NCBI GenBank assembly: GCA_023425025.1
Contig: JAFADG010000046.1
Span: forward strand, 1 to 34,838
DNA: 34,838 nucleotides
Direction of reading: 5' to 3'
DNA from: Bacillota bacterium
Lineage (GTDB): Bacteria > Bacillota > Clostridia > Christensenellales > Aristaeellaceae
The notes under the pieces are model-generated. The model made no database searches. It worked only from the letters and a program-made list of their open reading frames with translations, and had not been told where the DNA came from. Position 1 is the stretch's first letter, and each line of letters starts with the position of its first letter. This document shows positions 16,134-24,887 of the stretch, in pieces. A program made the translations under genes and the position numbers.

Positions 16134-16172
16134 TTGTGAACAAGCAGACAAACCAGTATAATGATTATAGCA
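16134..16172. promoter_or_regulatory. Divergent back-to-back promoters sharing a palindrome
   Basis: TATAATGATTATA (16157-16169) is a perfect 13-base palindrome giving one -10 box to each strand. On the plus strand TTGTGA (16134-16139) lies 17 bases before TATAAT (16157-16162) and serves the flavoprotein gene. On the minus strand TATAAT (16169-16164) is preceded by TGC, an extended -10, and serves the nucleoside importer operon. The two polymerases would compete. Confidence 0.65.
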
Positions 16173-16193
16173 TACACCCGGAAAAGAGGATAG

Positions 16194-16796
16194 ATGATTT
16201 TGCGCCTGTTATGTATCGACGCCTGCCCAAGGGACAAGGCCTTCTCCCGAACACTTAGACTGCTGGAGGCTTTCCGGGAGGCTTACCGGGCCTTACATCC
16301 CAATAACGAAATACAGACCCTCCGCCTTGCAGACGAAGGGCTTTCTCCCTTTTTTCATGAGGATGTTTTACATCGGGAGGCGCTGGTGGACGAAGGCCGC
16401 CTGGATGATCCCATGTTCCGCTGGGCCAGGGATTTTCAGGCCGCCGACCACATCGCGGTGGCCGCGCCCTACTGGGACCTTTCCTTCCCCTCGGTATTGA
16501 AACTGTACATTGAAAACATATTCATACGCAGCCTGACCTTTCGCTACACGGCGGAGGGTGAACCGGTGGGCCTGTGCCGCGGACAGCGGCTTGTCTATTT
16601 GACCACCGCCGGCAGCCCCATCGGCGCGGAGGACTGGGGATACGGCTATATCCGTGCTGTCGCAAAGATGCTTGGCGTGAAGGAATGCAGCCGCGTATCC
16701 GCCGAAGGGCTGGACATCGCGGGCTGGGACGCCCAGGGGATCCTTGAAAAAGCTTTTTTACAGGCGAAGGAAGCCGCCGGGGAATTTGGTACATGA
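16194..16796 (+). CDS. FMN-dependent NADH-azoreductase-like flavodoxin-fold protein
   Basis: This 200-residue cytosolic flavoprotein of the NAD(P)H:quinone/azoreductase family would transfer two electrons from NAD(P)H via FMN to quinones or azo compounds. The FMN-phosphate region is near the N-terminus (CIDACPRDKAFSRTLRLLEAF). The family signature is APYWDLSFPSVLKLYIENIF, followed by FRYTAEGEPVGLCRGQRLVYLTTAGSP and GYGYIRAVAKMLGV. Length is typical. ATG 16194 is only three bases past AAGAGGA; an in-frame TTG at 16200 has better spacing, so the exact start is uncertain by two codons. It is divergent from the nucleoside importer and shares its promoter region. The physiological acceptor is unknown. 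Confidence 0.85.
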   Translation: MILRLLCIDACPRDKAFSRTLRLLEAFREAYRALHPNNEIQTLRLADEGLSPFFHEDVLHREALVDEGRLDDPMFRWARDFQAADHIAVAAPYWDLSFPSVLKLYIENIFIRSLTFRYTAEGEPVGLCRGQRLVYLTTAGSPIGAEDWGYGYIRAVAKMLGVKECSRVSAEGLDIAGWDAQGILEKAFLQAKEAAGEFGT

Positions 16797-16856
16797 GCGG
16801 GCCGGAAAGAGAAAAGGGTTCTGCTGTCATGGCGTGTTGAAAATAGGGCATTGCAC

Positions 16857-16919
16857 GCAAAAACAAACACCGGCCATACGTTATGAGCTTTCGCTTCACA
16901 CAAAAATGGCCGGTGTTTG
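16857..16919 (-). terminator. Intrinsic terminator of the GlsB-like gene
   Basis: CAAACACCGGCCAT (16864-16877) pairs perfectly with ATGGCCGGTGTTTG (16906-16919). On the minus strand the stem is followed by TTTTTG. On the plus strand it may also stop read-through from the flavoprotein gene. Confidence 0.8.
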
Positions 16920-16947
16920 CTTTCCCATCCCGCAGATCATGGAAAGC

Positions 16948-17232
16948 TTATGTCGCCTTGCGCTTGACCATGTTCACAACGAACAGGCAGATGCACGCGC
17001 CGGCCACAGCGATCAAAAAGCTGCCGATGTTAAAGCCGGTGACGCCGCCAATGCCCAGCAGCGACGCCAGGAAACCGCCTACGATGGCGCCCAGAATACC
17101 GAACAGGATATTGGCCCCAAACCCCATTTGCGAGTTTTTCTTCATGATCATGCTTGCCACCCAGCCGGCAAGCGCACCAAAGACCAGCCAAAGTATGAAG
17201 TTCATGCTTCCTATCCACTGCAAGAGATTCAT
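16948..17232 (-). CDS. GlsB/YeaQ/YmgE family small membrane protein
   Basis: This 94-residue, three-helix membrane protein belongs to the transglycosylase-associated (PF04226) family. Landmarks are LWLVFGALAGWVASMIMK, GFGANILFGILGAIVGGFLASLLGI, and a last helix ending VVNMVKRKAT. Members are often induced by envelope or general stress, but the biochemical role is not known. The start is ATG 17232, ten bases after AAGGAGA; a TTG further upstream is less likely. A TATAAT on the minus strand at 17306-17301 may be its -10, although I see no good -35. A strong terminator follows. Confidence 0.9.
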   Translation of the reverse strand: MNLLQWIGSMNFILWLVFGALAGWVASMIMKKNSQMGFGANILFGILGAIVGGFLASLLGIGGVTGFNIGSFLIAVAGACICLFVVNMVKRKAT

Positions 17233-17462
17233 GCTTTCCGTTTCTCCTTCCAAATTGGATCTTTGCGATACTAATCCATATTCTTTATACTGCAGGAGAA
17301 ATTATACAGGGAAAATGGAGCAAGCAGCAGATAATTCATGGCGCCAAACCGGGCGCGGATCAACGGAAAGTGCGTTATGTCGGGTAATACTTTTCAATAT
17401 AGAACCAGTTTTCTTTCAACCGTTCAGCGATGATATAATCTTTCCCCATCATGCCGCCGGCG

Positions 17463-18287
17463 TCAAATGCGCAGCATGAAGTACAGCGCCACGATCACGC
17501 CCAGGGCGATCCTGTACCAGCCGAACACCTTGAAGCTGCGCTTTCTGATATAGCCCATCAAAAACCGTATGGCCAGCAGCGATACCACAAAGGCGGTGAC
17601 GGTGCCCGCCAGCAGCACGGCGATTTCCGTGCCGGTGGCGGGCAGGCCCAATTTGTAGATTTTGTAGAAGCTCGCCCCAAACATGGTCGGGACGGCGAGA
17701 AAGAACGTAAATTCCGCCGCCGCCACCCTGGATGCGCCAAGCAGCATCGCGCCAATGATCGTAGCGCCGGAGCGGGAGGTGCCCGGGATCAGCGCCAGCA
17801 TCTGGAAGATGCCGATATACAGCGCCGTCCGGTAATCGATGTCATGGACCTCCTGGATATCGTCCGTCCGGCCTTTGCGCAGGTTCTCGGCCAATATGAA
17901 CAGTATGCCGTACACGATCAGCGTGATGGCTACGGTTTGATAGTTGTAGAACAGGGCGTCGATCTGGTCATTGAACAGAAGCCCAATAATGCCCGCCGGG
18001 ACGCAGGCGACGAATATTCTGCCCCACAGGGAAAGGGTCCGCTTGTCAATGCCGATTTTCTCACCGAAGGTGAGCGGCAGGAGCATGCGCCAATAGTAGA
18101 CGATAACGGCCAAGATGGCCCCCAGCTGTATCACCACCAGGAATACTTCTTTGAACGCTTCCGAGGCGTTGAGCTTCAAAAATTCATCGACAAGTATCAA
18201 ATGCCCTGTGCTGCTGATGGGCAGCCATTCCGTAATGCCTTCCACGATGCCAAGGAATATGGACTTCAAAACCTCAATCATATCCAT
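17463..18287 (-). CDS. uppP: Undecaprenyl-diphosphatase
   Basis: This 274-residue polytopic membrane enzyme (UppP/BacA) hydrolyses undecaprenyl diphosphate to the monophosphate, recycling the lipid carrier for peptidoglycan and other wall polymers. It can confer bacitracin tolerance when abundant. The catalytic motifs are clear: EGITEWLPISSTGHL near the N-terminus (the EGxTE and SSTGH elements) and LIPGTSRSGATIIGAMLLG in the middle (PGxSRSG). It ends in a hydrophobic helix, YRIALGVIVALYFMLRI. I chose ATG 18287 (MDMIEVLKS) because this is where family members begin, although its ribosome site is weak. An upstream TTG at 18320 is possible. No clear terminator follows. Confidence 0.95.
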   Translation of the reverse strand: MDMIEVLKSIFLGIVEGITEWLPISSTGHLILVDEFLKLNASEAFKEVFLVVIQLGAILAVIVYYWRMLLPLTFGEKIGIDKRTLSLWGRIFVACVPAGIIGLLFNDQIDALFYNYQTVAITLIVYGILFILAENLRKGRTDDIQEVHDIDYRTALYIGIFQMLALIPGTSRSGATIIGAMLLGASRVAAAEFTFFLAVPTMFGASFYKIYKLGLPATGTEIAVLLAGTVTAFVVSLLAIRFLMGYIRKRSFKVFGWYRIALGVIVALYFMLRI

Positions 18288-18694
18288 GCGCTTTCCGTTC
18301 ACTTGCCGGGCGGGGATCAAACGCTGCCCGGCGCCTTTCTTTGTATTTGCAGGCGCAGTATACTTCGCCCGGCCAGCCTCCGACTATCCCTATTTTTTGT
18401 CTTCACCCTCTTCGGCTTCCGAAACGGTGCGGCCGGAATCCAGGCCGGCAAAAGAGGCTGCCCGTCCCCGGAGAATGGTGATCCATGGCCCCTTACAAAG
18501 CGCCTCCCGCACATCGTCCTGGGCATATCATACACATGATTCTTCGCACAAAGCACTTGGCCCTGCATCTTTGCAACTTATTTTCCAAAATAATCTTATT
18601 GCTTACTGGGCTCCCTCCGCACCGCAAAGCTTGAAACCCAGCTTCTCCCGCCAATCCCCCATCCCGCCTTCGAGATGCCCTAATATCTCTTTTT
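18288..18694. other. Gene-free stretch upstream of uppP
   Basis: About 400 bases lack a convincing gene. Small open frames on both strands show no family motif or ribosome site. The uppP promoter should lie here on the minus strand, but I could not identify a good -35/-10 pair. Confidence 0.5.
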
Positions 18695-18753
18695 AAAAAA
18701 AAGAAGCGGCCGTTGCCGCCCAAACCTTGAAGGTCCGGATGGCAGCGGCCGCT
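18695..18753 (-). terminator. Intrinsic terminator of the ABC importer operon
   Basis: AGCGGCCGTTGCC (18705-18717) pairs with GGCAGCGGCCGCT (18741-18753) with one G-T pair. On the minus strand the stem is followed by TCTTTTTTTT. It lies 27 bases after the ATPase stop codon. Confidence 0.9.
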
Positions 18754-18779
18754 TTCGTTCATGAAATAACGGCTGCGCG

Positions 18780-20420
<1,641 letters not shown>

Positions 20421-20421
20421 G

Positions 20422-22248
20422 TCAGTTCCCTCCGATCCCCTTATCCAGGCTGGCGCCGGTCAGCTTGTTCACCAGGGCGTTGCAGATAAGGATAAACACA
20501 ATCAAAATCAGGTTGATACCGCTGGAAAACGCGTACAGGCCCATTTCGTCAAAATAATCCAGCAGCGTGGTGATGATCTTTGTCTGCGAGCACAGCAGCA
20601 TGAACAGCGTCAGTTCCCTAAGGCACGTCATGAACGGCAGCAGATAGCCGCTGATGATGGAGGACTTCTGGATGGGGATGATGATTTTCAGCATTCGCTT
20701 GTGCCAGGGAATATTTTGTATGATGGCCGCTTCCTCGATCTCGCCGCTCAATTGCATCATGGAATTCAGCGAGCTGCGGCTGGCAAAGGGGATGTACTTG
20801 ACCGTGCCGGCCAAAATGAGCAGCAGGAAGGTATTGAAGATGCCAAGGGAAGAGCCGAATATAAAGAACGCGACGCCCACCGCCAACGACGGCATCAGGT
20901 AGGGCAGAAACGCCATGCTGTTCACATAGGCCGCCCACTTGCTGCGGCGGTTTTTGCTGACGCAGTAGCCCACCAACAGGCCGATGGTGCCGGCCAACAG
21001 CGCGCAGGCCACGGCAACGATCACTGTTCCCCCAAAGGCGTTCCAGATGGTGGGGTTGAACAGAATGCCCTTTTGCCCGTACATGCCGTTTTCGGTAATG
21101 TTCTCCGGTGTCATCCACCATTTGGCGGTCAGGTTTCCGGCGATGCCGCTTTTCATAAAGCTGTAGTCGCCGGGGTTGGGCAGGAAGGTCTCCACCGCGA
21201 AGGTCGCAATGGGAAAGAGGCTGGTCAGCAGCGTGAGCACAAGGAAAACCGCCGCCACAATGTACTTGCCGGCCCGGCCCAGGTTCACCTTGTTGCTTTG
21301 GCCGGATTTGCCGGTGACGGTGGTGTAGCTCTTGCGGCCGCTGGTGGTGTTCTGGTTGACCAGCAGTATCAAAATGCCGAACACGATCATGATGACGGCC
21401 AGAATCCCGGCTTCGCCCACCCGCTTTTCGCCCATCTGCACATACTTGGTGCACAGTGTGGTCAAGTTCAGGTAGTGGGGCACGGGATAGGAGCCCATGG
21501 CGCTGCTGAACACCAGCAGCACGGTGCTCAAAATTGCCGGCTTGACCATGGGCAGCGTAACGCGCAGGAAGGTTTTCCACCGGGGCGTGTTCAATATGGT
21601 GGCGGCTTCCTCCAGGTTGGCGTCCATGTTGCGGAAGATGCCGCCGATCAGGATATAGGCAAAGGGCGCGTAATGCAGGCCCAGCACCAGCATGCTGGGG
21701 AACATGCCCTGGCACCACCACAGCGGCATTTCAATGCCGAACAGGGCAGCCAGCAGTCCGTTGGAGGTGCCCGTGACGGCGCGGCTGGAGAACACGTTCT
21801 GCCAGACCACCGCCAGCGTCCACTGGGGCATGATATAAGGAAAAATAAAAATGGCGCTTAAGTACTTTTTGAATTTCAGGTTCGTGCGCGTGACGAGGTA
21901 AGCGAAGATGCCGCCGTAGGCGATGGCGAACAGGCAGGAGAAAACGGAAAGCAGCAGCGAATTGGCCAGGGGAACCCATAGGTTGATCTGGCTCAATTTG
22001 CCCAAGAACAGGTCCTGCCAGTTGTACAGGGTATAGCCTTCGGTCAGGCCCGTGTAATGGGAATCCACCGAGCCGGGATGCACGGTAACGGTATCCAGGA
22101 GAATAGATGCCATCGGGGCGATAGTGGATACGGTGAGTACAAGGCCAAGCAGAAGCAAAATCGCGTTTTGCGGTTTTTTGATGTAGGTGCGGAATTTGTT
22201 GAACGCGATTTTCGGCGCGCCCGGGCGCTGGACAGGAGCTTGTAGCAT
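20422..22248 (-). CDS. Fused two-domain ABC importer permease (FbpB/AfuB-like)
   Basis: This 608-residue permease carries two BPD_transp_1 domains in tandem, the layout of iron, hexose-phosphate and phosphonate importers (FbpB, AfuB). The first half has the EAA-type loop NLEEAATILNTPRWKTFLRVTLPMVKPAI. The second has EIEEAAIIQNIPWHKRMLKIIIPIQKSSIISG. A middle stretch (NQNTTSGRKSYTTVTGKSGQSNKVNLG) joins the halves in the cytoplasm. Start ATG 22248 follows AGGGGGG by five bases. It is separated from the binding-protein gene by an 84-base gap containing a hairpin, and from the ATPase start by one base. The substrate is not defined by the sequence. Confidence 0.92.
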   Translation of the reverse strand: MLQAPVQRPGAPKIAFNKFRTYIKKPQNAILLLLGLVLTVSTIAPMASILLDTVTVHPGSVDSHYTGLTEGYTLYNWQDLFLGKLSQINLWVPLANSLLLSVFSCLFAIAYGGIFAYLVTRTNLKFKKYLSAIFIFPYIMPQWTLAVVWQNVFSSRAVTGTSNGLLAALFGIEMPLWWCQGMFPSMLVLGLHYAPFAYILIGGIFRNMDANLEEAATILNTPRWKTFLRVTLPMVKPAILSTVLLVFSSAMGSYPVPHYLNLTTLCTKYVQMGEKRVGEAGILAVIMIVFGILILLVNQNTTSGRKSYTTVTGKSGQSNKVNLGRAGKYIVAAVFLVLTLLTSLFPIATFAVETFLPNPGDYSFMKSGIAGNLTAKWWMTPENITENGMYGQKGILFNPTIWNAFGGTVIVAVACALLAGTIGLLVGYCVSKNRRSKWAAYVNSMAFLPYLMPSLAVGVAFFIFGSSLGIFNTFLLLILAGTVKYIPFASRSSLNSMMQLSGEIEEAAIIQNIPWHKRMLKIIIPIQKSSIISGYLLPFMTCLRELTLFMLLCSQTKIITTLLDYFDEMGLYAFSSGINLILIVFILICNALVNKLTGASLDKGIGGN

Positions 22249-22263
22249 GCTTTCCCCCCTATT

Positions 22264-22299
22264 ACCGTACAAGGGGCATTTTCATGCCCCTTGTACGGT
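22264..22299 (-). promoter_or_regulatory. Intercistronic stem-loop after the binding-protein gene
   Basis: ACCGTACAAGGGGCA (22264-22278) pairs perfectly with TGCCCCTTGTACGGT (22285-22299), a 15-bp stem. No U-tract follows on the minus strand. It probably protects the upstream binding-protein mRNA or reduces read-through, giving more binding protein than membrane subunits. Confidence 0.7.
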
Positions 22300-22332
22300 C
22301 AACGACCTGTTGAATAAAGATTGCTTTGCGGA

Positions 22333-23637
22333 TTACTTGTTGCCCACGATCATGTCGATCCAGTCGCCCAGGTCAAAGGAAACCTGCGCGCAGTAGGCGG
22401 GGTCTTCCACCACCAGCTGGCCGCCCTCGGCGGAGGTCCACCACTCGTAGCCGCGGTCATTCTTGGCGGGATAGGTGTCCACGCCGTCCACAAAGCCGTC
22501 CTGGGAGTGGTCCTGGTTGCAGGCGGGGTTGGCGCTATAGCCGCCCATGTCCTTACCCCAGGCGGAAAAGCCTTCCTGGGTGGTGGTCATATAGGCGATG
22601 AAAGCGCAGGCGGTCCAGGGCAGGGGGGAGGTTTTCACCACCTGCAGGTAGTGCTTGTAGGCGTAGCCGCCGATGCCGGTATAATCGTCCTGATAGGCGG
22701 CGATGGTGACGTTGTTGACGGAGGCTTCCGCGGACTCTTCCACGGAGCGCAGCTTGGAGTACACCAGCAATCCGGCCTGGCCGGCGGCGGAGGTGGTGAC
22801 CAGCGTATTGCAGATGGGGCCGTCGTCGGTCTGCTCGTTGTACTGCAGGGACCACAGCTTGATGAAGGCCAAGGCATACTTGGCGTTTTCAGCCGTCAGG
22901 CCCAGAGTATCCACATCGGCGGCCACTTCGTCCACGGTCTTTTGGAAATAGGCCTGCTTTTCGGGGGCCAGCGCGTCAAAGGCGGCCTTCAGATAGTTGG
23001 CGTAGGTTTCCTGGGTCAGCATGTACAGGAAGTTCTTGCCCACCAGTTCGGAGTTTACGCCCATGAACAGGGGCGCCTGGCCTTCGGCCACAAAATCCCA
23101 ACAGTTGGTGAAGGCGGCGCCGGAGGTGTTGTTGAACATGAACACCTTGTTCAGCGTCTGCAGCGCCAGGGGGTGGCCGTTGGCGGCCTGGCTGGCGCCT
23201 TCGGCTTCCGCCCACTCCTTGGGGATGAAGTTCAAAAGGTTGCCCGTAGCCAGCATCTTGGACTGGATCTGGTTGCCGTCCTGGATGAGCGTCATGGAAT
23301 AAATGTGCTGGGCGCTCTTGATGTCGGCGTTGAGCGTGGTGAAAATGGAGTTGTTTTTCGGCTGGGACCATTCGATGACGCCGGTGTAATTGGGATCGAT
23401 GGTTTTCAGCAGCGCGACGAAGCTCTCGCCGGCGGTCTTGCCGCGGCTGGAGTTGCCGATGCCGTACATTACCTGGCCGTTGGATTCCTCAATGGCCTTT
23501 TGAAACAGTTCCGCGTTGGTCATGGTCTGGGCCTGGGCGATGATCTGCTCCACATTGGTGGCCTCTGCCAGCGCGCCAAACGCGAAGGATGTCATGACCA
23601 GGGTCAGAGCCAGGAGGGTTGCCAATACCTTTTTCAT
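22333..23637 (-). CDS. ABC importer extracellular solute-binding protein
   Basis: This 434-residue secreted protein has a signal peptide ending in SFAFGALA-E (about residues 1-24). There is no cysteine lipobox, so it may be released or held by another means. The mature part has the hinge-type layout of cluster-type solute-binding proteins: TGVIEWSQPKNNSIFTTLNADIKS, DGNQIQSKMLATGNLLNFIPKEW, VGKNFLYMLTQETYANYLKAAFDAL, and SPLPWTACAFIAYMTTTQEGFSAWGKDMGGYSANP. Aromatic and aspartate residues are frequent near the end. RBS AAGGAG lies before ATG 23637. It heads the importer operon, and its ligand is likely the substrate of this locus. I cannot assign it to a named subfamily with confidence. Confidence 0.85.
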   Translation of the reverse strand: MKKVLATLLALTLVMTSFAFGALAEATNVEQIIAQAQTMTNAELFQKAIEESNGQVMYGIGNSSRGKTAGESFVALLKTIDPNYTGVIEWSQPKNNSIFTTLNADIKSAQHIYSMTLIQDGNQIQSKMLATGNLLNFIPKEWAEAEGASQAANGHPLALQTLNKVFMFNNTSGAAFTNCWDFVAEGQAPLFMGVNSELVGKNFLYMLTQETYANYLKAAFDALAPEKQAYFQKTVDEVAADVDTLGLTAENAKYALAFIKLWSLQYNEQTDDGPICNTLVTTSAAGQAGLLVYSKLRSVEESAEASVNNVTIAAYQDDYTGIGGYAYKHYLQVVKTSPLPWTACAFIAYMTTTQEGFSAWGKDMGGYSANPACNQDHSQDGFVDGVDTYPAKNDRGYEWWTSAEGGQLVVEDPAYCAQVSFDLGDWIDMIVGNK

Positions 23638-23689
23638 GATCGGGTCTCCTTTTCAGTTGTTTTTCGGTTTCTCACAAACCTCTATCTGA

Positions 23690-23708
23690 ATTATATGGGT
23701 GTATACAG
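23690..23708 (-). promoter_or_regulatory. Importer promoter -10 with adjacent GTATACAG box
   Basis: Minus-strand TATAAT lies at 23695-23690, about 53 bases before the start codon. No good -35 is present. A GTATACAG box (23701-23708) occupies the spacer region. Weak -35 boxes are common at activator-dependent promoters. Confidence 0.45.
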
Positions 23709-23852
23709 GCAAAAGAAACTGGACAAAGCTGCTATTATCCCTGTGATTCTGCTGACTTTCATGGTTTATACGGTAAAAAACAAACCGAATGCTCCCAAAA
23801 TGAGGGAACACCCGGGGGAGATCTGAAAAAGCAATGTTGAAGCGCCGTAACA

Positions 23853-23966
23853 GGCGGGCGGTTAATAACCGCCCCTACGACCGCAAGGTATATATTGGCT
23901 TTTCTTCCGGGTCGCACATGCCAAAGCAAAGAGACCAACAAACGCATGGCGGTGTAGGGGCGATTA
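23853..23966 (+). repeat. MITE-like repeat, family B copy 2
   Basis: The left end GGCGGGCGGTTAATAACCGCCCCTAC is intact as a hairpin. The interior matches the reverse complement of 7635-7763, including TATTGGCTTTTCTTCCGG and ACAAACGCATGGCGGTGTAG. The right end begins GTAGGGGCGATTA and then decays. No gene is inside. Confidence 0.85.
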
Positions 23967-23985
23967 CCATGTCAAGGGGCGGATG

Positions 23986-24017
23986 GTATACAGTTTGTTC
24001 GGGGCGATTGTATACAG
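23986..24017 (+). repeat. Paired GTATACAG boxes, candidate regulator sites
   Basis: GTATACAG occurs at 23986-23993 and 24010-24017, 24 bases apart, each inside a longer similar unit (GGGGCG-AT-GGTATACAGTT). A third copy lies at 23701-23708 by the importer promoter. The rest of this 500-base gap (23638-24137) holds repeat B2 and no gene. Confidence 0.45.
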
Positions 24018-24137
24018 TTGTGGGGGCGGGGGAAGGTGTTCTCCTCCGCCCTCAGTCCCATTCACAGTTGAAGCCGGTCATCGTTCTTAAAGCGGCAGCA
24101 GCTTGCGTCCTTTACAACATTTTCCTTGCATTCGCCT

Positions 24138-24887
24138 CTACATTCCGCTCCTGTCCTGGTACTCCGAAGGGGACATGCCCGCCAGCTTTTTGAACGTGCT
24201 GCCAAAGTAGGTGACATCCTTATAGCCCACCTGCCGGGCAACTTCGTACACCTTCAGGCGGCAATCCTTGAAAAGCTTCATGGCGGTGTGTATGCGGTAC
24301 TGGGTCAGATACCCCGTAACGGTGCAATTCGTTTCCTTTTTGAATACGTGGCTCAGGTAGCTTTCGCTGACATTCAGATGCCCGGCGATGGCTGTTATGC
24401 CCATGTCGCTGTCGCCGTAATGCCGGGCGATGTAGTGGATGGCCTCCTGCACATACTTGCTTTTGCCGGCGGCGGCCGCGGGCAGCACCGCGTCGGGAGA
24501 GGGGAACTCCCGGGCCTTTTCCTTCTGCAGTATTTTCATTACGGCGCTTAGCAGTTCCTGATCGCGGAAGGGCTTGAGCAGATAGTCGTCCGCGCCCAGC
24601 TTCAAGGCGCTTTGCGCATACGAAAAATCGCTGTATGCCGTCAGTACGATGACATGGGTATTAAACCCCTGCTCCCGGATAGCGTTCATCATTTGTATGC
24701 CGTCCATCTTGGGCATACGGATATCGGTGATGATCAGGTCCGGCCGGTGCTCCTTGGCCAGGGCCAGGCCTTCCTCGCCGTTGGCCGCCTCGCCGACGAT
24801 GGCACAGCCGATTTGGCCCCAGTCCACGCCCAGCATAACGCCGCGGCGGACGACCGTTTCGTCATCCACGATCAATATCTTCAGCAT
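24138..24887 (-). CDS. YesN-type response regulator with AraC DNA-binding domain
   Basis: This 249-residue protein has an N-terminal receiver domain with acidic pair Asp8/Asp9, phospho-acceptor Asp55 in LIITDIRMPKMDG, the LTAYSDFSYA switch and Lys105 in DYLLKPF. A short linker leads to an AraC-type double helix-turn-helix, roughly residues 145-245, with LNVSESYLSHVFKKETNCTVTGYLTQYRIHTAMKLF and VARQVGYKDVTYFGSTFKKLAGMSPSEYQDR. Such regulators usually activate nearby sugar import genes when phosphorylated. The gene overlaps the histidine kinase gene by 26 bases, and GGGAGGA sits before the ATG. The importer operon lies directly downstream on the same strand. Confidence 0.95.
   Translation of the reverse strand: MLKILIVDDETVVRRGVMLGVDWGQIGCAIVGEAANGEEGLALAKEHRPDLIITDIRMPKMDGIQMMNAIREQGFNTHVIVLTAYSDFSYAQSALKLGADDYLLKPFRDQELLSAVMKILQKEKAREFPSPDAVLPAAAAGKSKYVQEAIHYIARHYGDSDMGITAIAGHLNVSESYLSHVFKKETNCTVTGYLTQYRIHTAMKLFKDCRLKVYEVARQVGYKDVTYFGSTFKKLAGMSPSEYQDRSGM

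Noticed and set aside
17451..18539. 362-codon plus-strand frame opposite uppP
   Set aside because: Low-complexity His/Gln/Arg-rich translation without motif; uppP has both catalytic signatures.
18288..18694. Small gene in the gap upstream of uppP
   Set aside because: Open frames of 60-90 codons lack ribosome sites and family resemblance and overlap on both strands.
22321..23826. 501-codon plus-strand open frame opposite the binding-protein gene
   Set aside because: Glycine- and valine-rich mirror frame with no domain or start signal; the minus-strand gene has a signal peptide and good ribosome site.
23853..24020. Short spaced repeats suggesting a CRISPR array
   Set aside because: Only two or three imperfect units with unequal spacing, no cas genes, and the same unit recurs at 7635-7763 as a dispersed element.
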